From contig JAOZMU010000021.1 of the NCBI GenBank assembly GCA_029934165.1, forward strand, positions 1 through 15,846: a stretch of DNA of 15,846 nucleotides, read 5' to 3'. Shown one piece after another: positions 1 to 5,531 of this stretch. A program made the translations under genes and the position numbers. Below the pieces are notes generated by a model, which ran no database searches, had not been told where the DNA came from, and saw nothing but the letters and a program-made list of their open reading frames with translations. The stretch is from Bacteroidales bacterium (lineage in GTDB: Bacteria; Bacteroidota; Bacteroidia; Bacteroidales; JAOZMU01). Each line of letters begins with the position of its first letter. Position 1 is the first letter of the stretch.

Positions 1-264
1 GAAGTGGCTGGCGATTTTTGGCTGGCGGGGCAGAGCGACCGAAGGAAGCTCCTGCACCGACATTGCCAAAAACGCAAGGCACAAGGCAACTACAAGCGAA
101 AAGCCCTATAAGCCGCCCAAAATATTTTTTTATGAACAAAGATTGTTAGTAATGGAAAATTAATAATTAATAATTTTGCTTACGCCTGATTTAGTTTTAG
201 TTAGGAATTTTAATGGCTTACTTTATTAAATTCATTTTACTTATTGTGGTTTTATGAAACTTGC
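1..264. other. Gene-free stretch with GC-rich segment
   Basis: No convincing gene is visible. The first ~120 bases are clearly richer in G and C than the surrounding spacers and are open in all three plus-strand frames, but the three conceptual peptides have no recognisable motif and no start is visible. Within it GGCTGGCG occurs twice close together. Bases 33-87 resemble 4591-4630 (see the repeat entry). From about 120 onward the sequence is plain AT-rich spacer. The open frames could be the tail of a gene beginning before the window, but a dispersed intergenic repeat is the better reading. Confidence 0.5.
33..87 (+). repeat. Copy A of a degenerate GC-rich intergenic repeat
   Basis: Bases 33-52 read GAGC, one variable base, ACCGA, then AGGAAGCTCC. 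Bases 4591-4610 show the same string with one substitution and one extra T. Both copies continue with a GCCAAA..CGCAA segment (65-87 here, 4612-4630 in the other copy), reached after about 12 extra bases in this copy. Both lie downstream of minus-strand genes. I infer a dispersed repeat family; the window holds only these two recognisable members. Confidence 0.45.
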
Positions 265-304
265 CAAAAATAAAAAAGGTCGCCAAAATTAGGCGACCTT
301 CTTT
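265..304 (-). terminator. Rho-independent terminator of pspA
   Basis: A 9-bp perfect stem, AAGGTCGCC at 276-284 paired with GGCGACCTT at 292-300, encloses a 7-base loop. Read on the minus strand it is followed by TTTTTTATTTTT, a classic U-tract. It sits 15-40 bp past the pspA stop codon and in the right orientation, so it should end the pspA transcript. Confidence 0.85.
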
Positions 305-318
305 AAATTGTCTGAGTA

Positions 319-1041
319 TTAATTAATTGCAGGTGGAGTGTCTGGCGAACTAAGTATCCCCATTTTGGCTTTCAATGCCGCAAGCGAATCGCTTCCAGAC
401 CCGCCCAATGCGCTATCCAACTCATCATCAACAGATTTGCTGTCGTTGGCAATGTCTCCATAAGCCTCTGCTAGAGCCTCTTCTTTCTCAACTTTGTCTT
501 TCATGCGTTCCAACATAGAAACGGTGCTAGACGAGTCGATTTGAGCTAATTGTTTGTTTACGTTTTTTGTTGCTTTGCTAACTTTTGCGCGAGCTTTTAG
601 CGTGCGAGCTTCGTTTTCCCATTTAGAAATATCCGATTTCATTTGACGGATTTTAGACTCTAGTTGCGAAACTCTTGAATCCATGTCTTTTTGCGATTTG
701 TAAGCCGTAGCGTAACTTTGCTGGTTTTCTTCTTTTTTCTGAAGTGCAATACCAGCTAAGCGGTCGGCTTCTGATGGCTCAATAGCTCCTTGTTGAGCGC
801 GTTGAAGAAGTAATACTGCTTTTTGTTCGTAATCTTGTGCTTTCGATTTGTAGGTCGATGCTTCGTTGCGGGAGCGAATAGCCAATGCTTTCACTTCTGC
901 AAGAGCTTTCAGAGCAGAGTCAAGGTCTTCTTTCATGTCGCGAATCCCTTGTTCTGTCAATTTGATAGGATCTTCTAATTTGTCAACTAAGGAGTGAGCT
1001 TCTGATTGTCCTATTTTAAAAAGTCTTTTGAAAAAACCCAT
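319..1041 (-). CDS. pspA: PspA/IM30 family phage-shock protein
   Basis: 240-residue PspA/IM30 (ESCRT-III-like) protein. Family members bind stressed inner membranes as oligomeric scaffolds and help maintain the proton barrier. The start MGFFKRLFKIGQSEAHSLVDKLEDP is the family's short amphipathic first helix followed by the conserved DKLEDP-type turn (residues 20-25). From about 26 to 205 it is almost entirely heptad-like, charged helix (coiled-coil hairpin), and it ends in a Gly/Ser-rich linker and short helix (about 212-230). No signal peptide or transmembrane segment is present, as expected for a peripheral protein. The length is normal. It lies 132 bp downstream of the YbjN-like gene on the same strand, and its upstream region carries a copy of the same ~78-bp element found before that gene. 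No PspB/PspC/PspF gene is visible, so control must differ from the enterobacterial system. Assignment is firm; role in this organism is by family. Confidence 0.93.
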   Translation of the reverse strand: MGFFKRLFKIGQSEAHSLVDKLEDPIKLTEQGIRDMKEDLDSALKALAEVKALAIRSRNEASTYKSKAQDYEQKAVLLLQRAQQGAIEPSEADRLAGIALQKKEENQQSYATAYKSQKDMDSRVSQLESKIRQMKSDISKWENEARTLKARAKVSKATKNVNKQLAQIDSSSTVSMLERMKDKVEKEEALAEAYGDIANDSKSVDDELDSALGGSGSDSLAALKAKMGILSSPDTPPAIN

Positions 1042-1080
1042 AATAATATTTTTTTTAAGTTAAAGTTCAATAAATATAGA

Positions 1081-1157
1081 TAAGCGCATAATGTTATTTA
1101 TTAAAATCGTATTACGCTGATATTCAGTTAGATAACAATGGAAAAGTGTCGATTATC
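1081..1157 (-). promoter_or_regulatory. Upstream element, copy 1 (before pspA)
   Basis: This ~77-bp segment is a diverged direct copy of 1592-1670. Shared blocks, read on the plus strand, are TAAGC, ATTTATTA, TGATATTCA, GTTA(n)ATAACAA and AAAAG(T/C)GT(C/T)GATTAT, in the same order and at nearly identical spacing. On the minus strand it contains GTTATCTAAC (GTTA/TAAC inverted half-sites) and TGAATATCA (TGA/TCA inverted half-sites), both conserved in the other copy. It ends 39 bp upstream of the pspA start. A duplicated promoter/operator is the likely meaning; the binding protein is unknown. Confidence 0.55.
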
Positions 1158-1173
1158 GTTGCGCACCAACTAA

Positions 1174-1569
1174 TTACATTTTAGAAAATTGAATCAGCTG
1201 ATTCAAATATTCGCTTAATAATAATTGTAGCGAATTTATTGATGCCTCTAATTCATTTTTATCAAGGTTTTCAACCTCAAGCGTATTACGGAAAATAACT
1301 TTTGTTCCGGTTTCGTCAAGGACAAACGCACCGTGAATAATTTCGCGATTTTTTTGTAACAATTGTTTTAAAACTGCGATATTTTGGCTTGGCAGGTTTA
1401 CAATGAATTGCTCCATAATAACCAGTGGGTCAGCACAACCAATGACAAAATTTTTGATGCCAGATTCTTCATCGTCTATGATAAAAACCTCATCATTAGC
1501 ATCTTCCAAGGTTATGTTATAATCTAAATCCAGCAAATATTCTTTGATGGTATTAAAATGTGTACTCAT
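1174..1569 (-). CDS. YbjN/Tir-chaperone-like small protein
   Basis: 131-residue cytosolic protein resembling the YbjN domain family, which shares the fold of type III secretion (Tir/CesT-type) chaperones and is often annotated 'molecular chaperone Tir' in Bacteroidota. Visible features are an acidic first half (DANDEVFIIDDEES, about 23-36), a central strand/helix pattern, the segment NREIIHGAFVLDETGTKVIFRNTLEVENLD (about 74-103) typical of this group, and a C-terminal helix with LEASINSLQLLLSEY. There is no signal peptide, membrane helix or catalytic motif. It lies directly upstream of pspA on the same strand and shares its upstream repeat element, so a role connected with the PspA stress protein is a fair inference. 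A type III secretion function is unlikely because nothing of such a system is present. The family call rests on recalled sequence style, so the name is moderately sure and the function open. Confidence 0.7.
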   Translation of the reverse strand: MSTHFNTIKEYLLDLDYNITLEDANDEVFIIDDEESGIKNFVIGCADPLVIMEQFIVNLPSQNIAVLKQLLQKNREIIHGAFVLDETGTKVIFRNTLEVENLDKNELEASINSLQLLLSEYLNQLIQFSKM

Positions 1570-1591
1570 ATTTCTTAGTTTTAATGTGAGT

Positions 1592-1670
1592 TAAGCACGT
1601 GGTGCTATTTATTAGGATAATTATTATGTTGATATTCAAGTTAATAACAATTGTAAAAGCGTTGATTATT
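1592..1670 (-). promoter_or_regulatory. Upstream element, copy 2 (ybjN-like / XRE divergent region)
   Basis: Second copy of the ~78-bp element described at 1081-1157. It begins 22 bp upstream of the YbjN-like start and lies in the divergent region before the XRE gene. It keeps the GTTA/TAAC and TGA/TCA half-sites (minus strand GTTATTAAC and TGAATATCA). It also has a perfect 5-bp inverted repeat, AGCAC-GTG-GTGCT at 1594-1606, that is degraded in copy 1. Presence before both genes suggests one regulator acts on both; the divergently encoded XRE protein is the obvious candidate, without direct proof. Confidence 0.5.
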
Positions 1671-1732
1671 TATAGACATTTACTTATTAGCGATTTTTTA
1701 GTATTTTTCAGTACAAATGTAATAAATATTTT

Positions 1733-1740
1733 TAGATTTG
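1733..1740 (+). promoter_or_regulatory. Candidate Bacteroidota -7 box for the XRE gene
   Basis: TAGATTTG matches the Bacteroidota -7 consensus TAnnTTTG and lies 23 bp before the preferred XRE start at 1764. No clear TTG box is seen at the expected distance upstream, so this is tentative. If it is a promoter, translation cannot begin at the far upstream GTG at 1599. Confidence 0.3.
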
Positions 1741-1763
1741 CTAAAAAAATTAGTGAAAAAACA

Positions 1764-2450
1764 ATGTCATTATTTGGAAAGAATATTCGCAAAATACGAT
1801 TAGTTAAAAAGTTAAGTCAAAGTGCTTTAGCCGATTTGGTAAATATCAAGCGGGCAAATATTGGAGCTTACGAGGAGGAGCGAGCTGAACCAAAAATTGA
1901 TTTTGTCATTCGGGTTGCCAATCATTTTAGCATTTCGATAGATGCTTTGCTAACCAAAGAACTTACGGTTAACATGATTTTAGGATTTGATGTTTTTCGG
2001 CATGAAGCAAAAAAGAAAACAATTTCGAGCGTTCCTTTTGTGTCGGCGCAAATGCTTTCGGCTTATTGTCAGCAACATAATTCGAGGCAATTTATTGAGA
2101 GTTTACCAACAGTTGGACTAGTGGAAAAAACAGAGAAAAGTAAGTGCGCTTTTGAACTATGTGGAAATGAGCTTACTAAAGGTGATGTTAGAGTTCAGCA
2201 TGGGGATATATTATATTGTATAAAAATAAAAACCCAGAAACAGATTGTGTTTCCTGCGCTGATTGTTGCGGTTCTAGAAAAAAAGGTAGAATTTTTAGCT
2301 TGTCGTTCGACGGTTGATTTGCAATTTATTCATAAACACAAGGAACTTTGGTTGGTTAATTCTTTTTATAGCTCTAATCCGCAAGACGCCAGCCAATTAT
2401 CGCAACGTGTGTTTAACATTGAGCAGCAAATCGAAAACTTGAAAAAATAG
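1764..2450 (+). CDS. XRE-family regulator with degenerate S24-like half
   Basis: 228-residue DNA-binding regulator. Residues 4-64 form a Cro/cI-type helix-turn-helix (NIRKIRLVKKLSQSALADLVNIKRANIGAYEEERAEP). The second half has the layout of Bacteroidota XRE proteins with a LexA/S24 peptidase-like domain: VPFVSAQMLSAYCQQ..RQFIESLP (90-115), then AFELCGNEL (129-137), where the family usually has F-x-x-x-G-D-S-M with a nucleophilic Ser. Here the Ser position is Glu136, so self-cleavage is unlikely. I chose ATG 1764 because the frame stays open back to a GTG at 1599 but that 55-residue extension is hydrophobic, low-complexity and overlaps the repeated regulatory element; the HTH normally starts at residues 1-10. 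It is transcribed divergently from the YbjN-like gene and is the likely local regulator of itself and its neighbours. It converges on rsmE with a 37-bp gap. Confidence 0.82.
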   Translation: MSLFGKNIRKIRLVKKLSQSALADLVNIKRANIGAYEEERAEPKIDFVIRVANHFSISIDALLTKELTVNMILGFDVFRHEAKKKTISSVPFVSAQMLSAYCQQHNSRQFIESLPTVGLVEKTEKSKCAFELCGNELTKGDVRVQHGDILYCIKIKTQKQIVFPALIVAVLEKKVEFLACRSTVDLQFIHKHKELWLVNSFYSSNPQDASQLSQRVFNIEQQIENLKK

Positions 2451-2487
2451 CAGCTAAATACCTGTATATCAATCAGAAAGCATATAT

Positions 2488-3198
2488 TTATTCTTGATTC
2501 ATAAAAGCAACCTGAGCGCAAGCAACAACGCCAGCAGTTTCTGTACGTAACCGACTGTTTCCCAACGATAAATATTTATATCCAGACTCTTCAGCTATTG
2601 CAATTTCGCGTGGCGAAAAATCTCCTTCTGGTCCAATTAATATTGTAACATTTTGGTTTGGTTTATAGTTTTTAGAAATGCTATGTTTTTCTGTTTCAGT
2701 GCAATGAGCAATAAATTTTAAGGCATTATCATTTTTTGTGCTTTCCAGAAAATTGCTAAACTTTGTGGTCAAATTCAGATGCGGAAGATATGCCTTAACA
2801 GATTGTTTCATAGCCGATTTTATGACTTTTTCAAGTCGTTCTGGTTTTATGATTTTTCGTTCGGAGTGGTCAGAAATAATTGGCGTAATAGTGTCTATTC
2901 CAATCTCCGTAGCCTTCTCAAGAAACCATTCAAATCTATCAATGTTTTTTGTTGGAGCTATCGCAATATGCAGACAATAATCGCGACGATTGTATTCTCT
3001 TATTCTGCTGATAATCTGAACAATACAACGCTTCGCATGAGCATCAAAAATTGTTGCCTCTGCAAAAGTTCCTTTGCCATCAACTAAAAAAAGTTTGTCG
3101 CCCACTGCCAACCTGAGAACTCTTACGCAGTGTTTAGACTCTGATTCATTTAATTGATAAGTGTCAGATAATAAAGAAGTTGCGTAAAAAATATTCAT
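2488..3198 (-). CDS. rsmE: 16S rRNA (uracil1498-N3)-methyltransferase RsmE
   Basis: 236-residue SPOUT-class methyltransferase that methylates N3 of U1498 in helix 44 of 16S rRNA using S-adenosylmethionine. An N-terminal PUA-like domain (about 1-70, with HCVRVLRLAVGDKLFLVDGKG) is followed by the trefoil-knot catalytic domain. Knot motifs are clear: IGPEGDFSPREI (188-199) and LGNSRLRTETAGVVA (212-226). The length is normal and no residue looks damaged. It lies 40 bp downstream of the TSUP transporter gene on the same strand, probably cotranscribed, though the two functions are unrelated. Its end converges on the XRE gene with no strong terminator hairpin visible. Confidence 0.96.
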   Translation of the reverse strand: MNIFYATSLLSDTYQLNESESKHCVRVLRLAVGDKLFLVDGKGTFAEATIFDAHAKRCIVQIISRIREYNRRDYCLHIAIAPTKNIDRFEWFLEKATEIGIDTITPIISDHSERKIIKPERLEKVIKSAMKQSVKAYLPHLNLTTKFSNFLESTKNDNALKFIAHCTETEKHSISKNYKPNQNVTILIGPEGDFSPREIAIAEESGYKYLSLGNSRLRTETAGVVACAQVAFMNQE

Positions 3199-3238
3199 AA
3201 TAGCGATTTAATAAAAACATGTAAAAAGTTTAGTTTAT

Positions 3239-3964
3239 TTATATAATAAAAAGTTTCAAACTTGCCATAATCAATACACTAGCAAGCAGATAGCGAACAA
3301 TGGAGAAAGAAAATTTGTAACTCGAACTATATGAGCCTGTTATGCCGCCAAGTATTCCTGCTACAATCCAATATCCAATTTGAGGATGCAAACTTATAGT
3401 GCCTGAAAATGAGCCAATTAAGCCTGATGTAGAATTTAAAAATATAAACATTGCCGAAATTGCAGCAGCCTCTTTCACATTAGCCCAGTTTAGCAGAAGT
3501 ATAAGTGGGCTCAAAATAATTCCTCCACCAATACCAATCATGCCAGAAAAAAGGCCGAGCATCATACCAATAAAAACCGCCAAAAAAAACTTGGGTGTTT
3601 TCGTTTTTTGTTCCTTCGTTTTTTGCGAAAACAGCATTCTCCAAACAGCGATAATTAAAAAAAGTGCCAAAATTATTTTATATGTCTGAGCATCAATTTC
3701 TACCTTTGCTCCGATGAAAGCAAGTGGAATTGAGCCTATTACAAAAGGAATGAGTATTTTGGGTTTAAAATATCCTGCACGGTAGTAATTTATAAAAGCA
3801 ATGCCTGCCACAAATAAATTTAGTGTCAAAGCTGTGGCTTTCATATATATTGTTGGTACGCTAAACAACGCCATCAATGCTAAGTAACCAGTAGCACCAC
3901 CATGCCCGACAGAAGCGTATAAATATGCAACTATTAGTAAAATACAAATAAAGGTGATTTCCAT
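3239..3964 (-). CDS. TauE/SafE (TSUP) family membrane transporter
   Basis: 241-residue integral membrane protein of the TSUP family, whose members export sulfite, sulfoacetate or other small sulfur-containing or organic anions. About eight hydrophobic segments can be drawn. Each half carries the family's glycine-rich signature: SVGHGGATGYLAL (18-30) and SGMIGIGGGIILSPLIL (140-156), reflecting the inverted duplication of the fold. A charged cytoplasmic-type loop, SQKTKEQKTKTPK (113-125), separates the halves. The substrate cannot be read from the sequence, and no sulfur-metabolism gene lies nearby to help. A perfect 7-bp-arm palindrome (3984-4000) sits 20 bp upstream of the start and could be an operator. 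rsmE follows 40 bp downstream. Confidence 0.9.
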   Translation of the reverse strand: MEITFICILLIVAYLYASVGHGGATGYLALMALFSVPTIYMKATALTLNLFVAGIAFINYYRAGYFKPKILIPFVIGSIPLAFIGAKVEIDAQTYKIILALFLIIAVWRMLFSQKTKEQKTKTPKFFLAVFIGMMLGLFSGMIGIGGGIILSPLILLLNWANVKEAAAISAMFIFLNSTSGLIGSFSGTISLHPQIGYWIVAGILGGITGSYSSSYKFSFSIVRYLLASVLIMASLKLFII

Positions 3965-3983
3965 AATTTTGAGTGCTTATTGT

Positions 3984-4000
3984 TGTTGATAAAATCAACA
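3984..4000 (-). promoter_or_regulatory. Palindromic operator-like site before the TSUP gene
   Basis: TGTTGAT-AAA-ATCAACA is a perfect inverted repeat with 7-bp arms and a 3-bp centre, 20 bp upstream of the transporter start codon. Size and position suit a dimeric repressor site overlapping the promoter or leader. No regulator gene is adjacent, and the site is seen once in the window. A chance palindrome in AT-rich DNA is possible. Confidence 0.4.
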
Positions 4001-4590
4001 CGTGAGTAAATTTCGCGCTGAAAGACAATGTTTGTAACGTCTTTTTATCAAGGAGGCAACAACAGCAAAGTATGTAAACACTTTTACAAAATTATTGCGT
4101 TTAATAACGCAATGGTTAGTAGAAAGTATTATATGCTTAAATAGCCAAAAAATCGTAAAAAAATAGATCTATGACCATAATTTTCTCCTTTCCAAGTCAA
4201 AACGAGTGCGTCTTTCGGGAGGCTGAATAGTTTCCATTTTCACCCCATCGGTCTGAATATCATAAGATTAATACCATTAGATAGACAGACTCGGAGTTAG
4301 TGGTTTTATAAATAATAGTTCAAAGTTATAAAAAATAAACAGGCTTTGTTCAAGAAAATATTTTATTATCGAAATTCGCCATGAAAGAACAGATTATCAG
4401 CAAGTTGCAGAGTTATAGCACGATTTACGTTCATAGACCTTTTAGAATTGAAATTTGTGGTTTTTTGTTTTTTCGTCTCGTCAAACCTTTGGCTACAAAG
4501 CAGTTGCAGCATAAATTTCGGCGCAGTTTTCGATTAATTTTACAGGATAAGTTTTTCGTGTTTTTTAATTTATGCAAGTTAATTTTTGAC
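4001..4590. other. Long spacer, mostly without recognisable features
   Basis: Together with its flanks this spacer of nearly 700 bp separates mnmD from the TSUP gene, unusually wide for this window. The open frames on either strand at 4381-4722 and 4431-4625 have no family resemblance, and the first runs into mnmD, so I do not call them. A 22-codon minus-strand ORF (4169-4237) is listed separately. The rest is AT-rich with short homopolymers and no clear terminator, RNA gene or riboswitch. Confidence 0.5.
4169..4237 (-). CDS. Possible 22-residue Arg-rich peptide
   Basis: An ATG at 4237 opens a 22-codon frame, METIQPPERRTRFDLERRKL-WS, ending in TAG. Its codon choice and charge pattern (five Arg, several Glu) look more protein-like than the surrounding AT-rich spacer, and it is locally less AT-rich. 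The frame remains open about ten codons further upstream before a TAA, so it may instead be a relic of a longer gene. A GGAAAGGAG string inside it precedes a second tiny ATG frame (4178-4137, 13 codons). No family is recognised. It lies on the same strand as the TSUP gene, whose start is about 200 bp further downstream. Confidence 0.2.
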   Translation of the reverse strand: METIQPPERRTRFDLERRKLWS

Positions 4591-4630
4591 GAGCAACCGA
4601 TAGGAAGCTCCGCCAAACGCAACAATGAGC
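4591..4630 (+). repeat. Copy B of a degenerate GC-rich intergenic repeat
   Basis: GAGC-A-ACCGA-T-AGGAAGCTCC (4591-4610) followed by GCCAAACGCAACAATGAGC (4612-4630) aligns with 33-87 near the window start, with one substitution and one insertion in the first 20 bases and a deletion of about 12 bases before the second block. It lies just beyond the mnmD stop codon and stands out from the AT-rich spacer. A short weak hairpin (CTGG/CCAG, 4637-4651) follows but is not a convincing terminator. Confidence 0.45.
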
Positions 4631-4657
4631 GGAAGGCTGGTAGTCTGCCAGAAAATT

Positions 4658-5317
4658 TCAGCGTTTCTGAGCAAATAAAATGTGTCGTTTTGGAGGCGGT
4701 CCTGCTTTTCGTTTTACCGTAAATCCGACTTCACGAAGAGCGGTTTTAACAATGCCTTTGGACGAGTAAGTTACAAGTATTCCATTGTCCGACAAGTTGT
4801 TATATAATGTTTGGAATATTTTTTTTGTCCATAAATCGGGCTGAATGTCTGGAGCAAAGGCATCAAAAAATACTAAATCATACACGAAGTTTGGTTTATA
4901 ATTTAATAAATCTATCTCTGTTTTCCGAAAAGTAAAATATTCACTTATATTATAATATTCATCAAACGGAATTGTATGTAAGCGAATAAATTTATCTTTG
5001 TCGGTGTTAAGAATACTGCAATAGTTTAGGTTTTTATAAATTTCGGATTCAATTGGATGCTTTTCAATCGTATTATACGTTATTTTAACACGGTTAATTT
5101 CTGCGTACATCTGCGTTAAAATAGCATTTAATCCTGTTCCGAAACCTATTTCCAGAACGGAAATGTTATTTTTTTCAATTGTAGCAATTCCAGATTGAAT
5201 ATAAATGTGTTTCGACTCTGCAATTGCCCCATACACAGAGTGATAATGTTCTTTATAAACATGAGAATAAACTGTGTTTGAGCCATCTTGTGATGGAGTA
5301 ATTTTTATTTTTGACAT
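4658..5317 (-). CDS. mnmD: tRNA 5-methylaminomethyl-2-thiouridine methyltransferase MnmD
   Basis: 219-residue SAM-dependent methyltransferase equivalent to the methyltransferase half of MnmC. It converts nm5(s2)U34 to mnm5(s2)U34 in the wobble position of tRNAs reading purine-ending split codon boxes. Visible motifs: SAM-binding VLEIGFGTGLN (54-64), acidic residue in YNTIEKHPIE (81-90), the family signature FFDAFAPDIQPDLW (150-163), GILVTYSSKG (179-188) and the C-terminal GPPPKRHI (206-213). There is no FAD-oxidase domain, so this is the stand-alone form; the partner oxidase activity, if any, must be encoded elsewhere. It is divergent from the cyanophycinase gene across 214 bp. The downstream spacer shows no strong terminator. 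Confidence 0.93.
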   Translation of the reverse strand: MSKIKITPSQDGSNTVYSHVYKEHYHSVYGAIAESKHIYIQSGIATIEKNNISVLEIGFGTGLNAILTQMYAEINRVKITYNTIEKHPIESEIYKNLNYCSILNTDKDKFIRLHTIPFDEYYNISEYFTFRKTEIDLLNYKPNFVYDLVFFDAFAPDIQPDLWTKKIFQTLYNNLSDNGILVTYSSKGIVKTALREVGFTVKRKAGPPPKRHILFAQKR

Positions 5318-5338
5318 TTCCTATTTTGCTTTTTTTTA

Positions 5339-5346
5339 CAAAAATA
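5339..5346 (-). promoter_or_regulatory. Candidate Bacteroidota -7 box for mnmD
   Basis: On the minus strand TATTTTTG matches the TAnnTTTG consensus and lies 21 bp upstream of the mnmD start. A TTG is present 24 bp further upstream, slightly farther than usual, so the match is partial. Confidence 0.35.
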
Positions 5347-5486
5347 AGTTCTAAATTTATAATATAGAAACAATTTTCATCGAATTGTTTAATTTTACAC
5401 TAAACGACTTAACAACAACAAATTAACGATGCCAATTAACGGTTTTATGGCTATGTCGAACGGCAAATTATGAAGCATCGTTCAAA

Positions 5487-5517
5487 TTATCTCAATATTA
5501 AAAAGAGCAGGCACTTA
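5487..5517 (+). promoter_or_regulatory. Shared upstream element, copy before the cyanophycinase gene
   Basis: TTATCTCAATATTAAAAAG followed by AGCAGGCACTTA ends 14 bp before the cyanophycinase start. A near-identical string occurs on the other strand before mutS2 (12003-12035), with one substitution (A/C), one inserted T and a late T/A change. The same location just upstream of two start codons suggests a promoter or leader element, or a small dispersed repeat. No further copy is seen in this window. Confidence 0.45.
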
Positions 5518-5531
5518 TACAAAAATAAAAA

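Noticed and set aside
1599..1763. Upstream GTG start extending the XRE protein by 55 residues
   Set aside because: The extension is hydrophobic, low-complexity, starts inside the repeated regulatory element and places the helix-turn-helix abnormally far from the N-terminus.
2451..2487. Terminator between the XRE gene and rsmE
   Set aside because: Only an imperfect stem with a bulge that runs into the rsmE stop codon can be drawn, and no clear T-run follows.
4431..4625. 64-codon minus-strand open frame
   Set aside because: Composition looks like translated spacer (Lys/Asn/Cys-rich) and part of it is the repeat copy B.
4381..4722. 113-codon plus-strand open frame
   Set aside because: It overlaps the 3' end of mnmD on the opposite strand, has no recognisable motif and contains the intergenic repeat.
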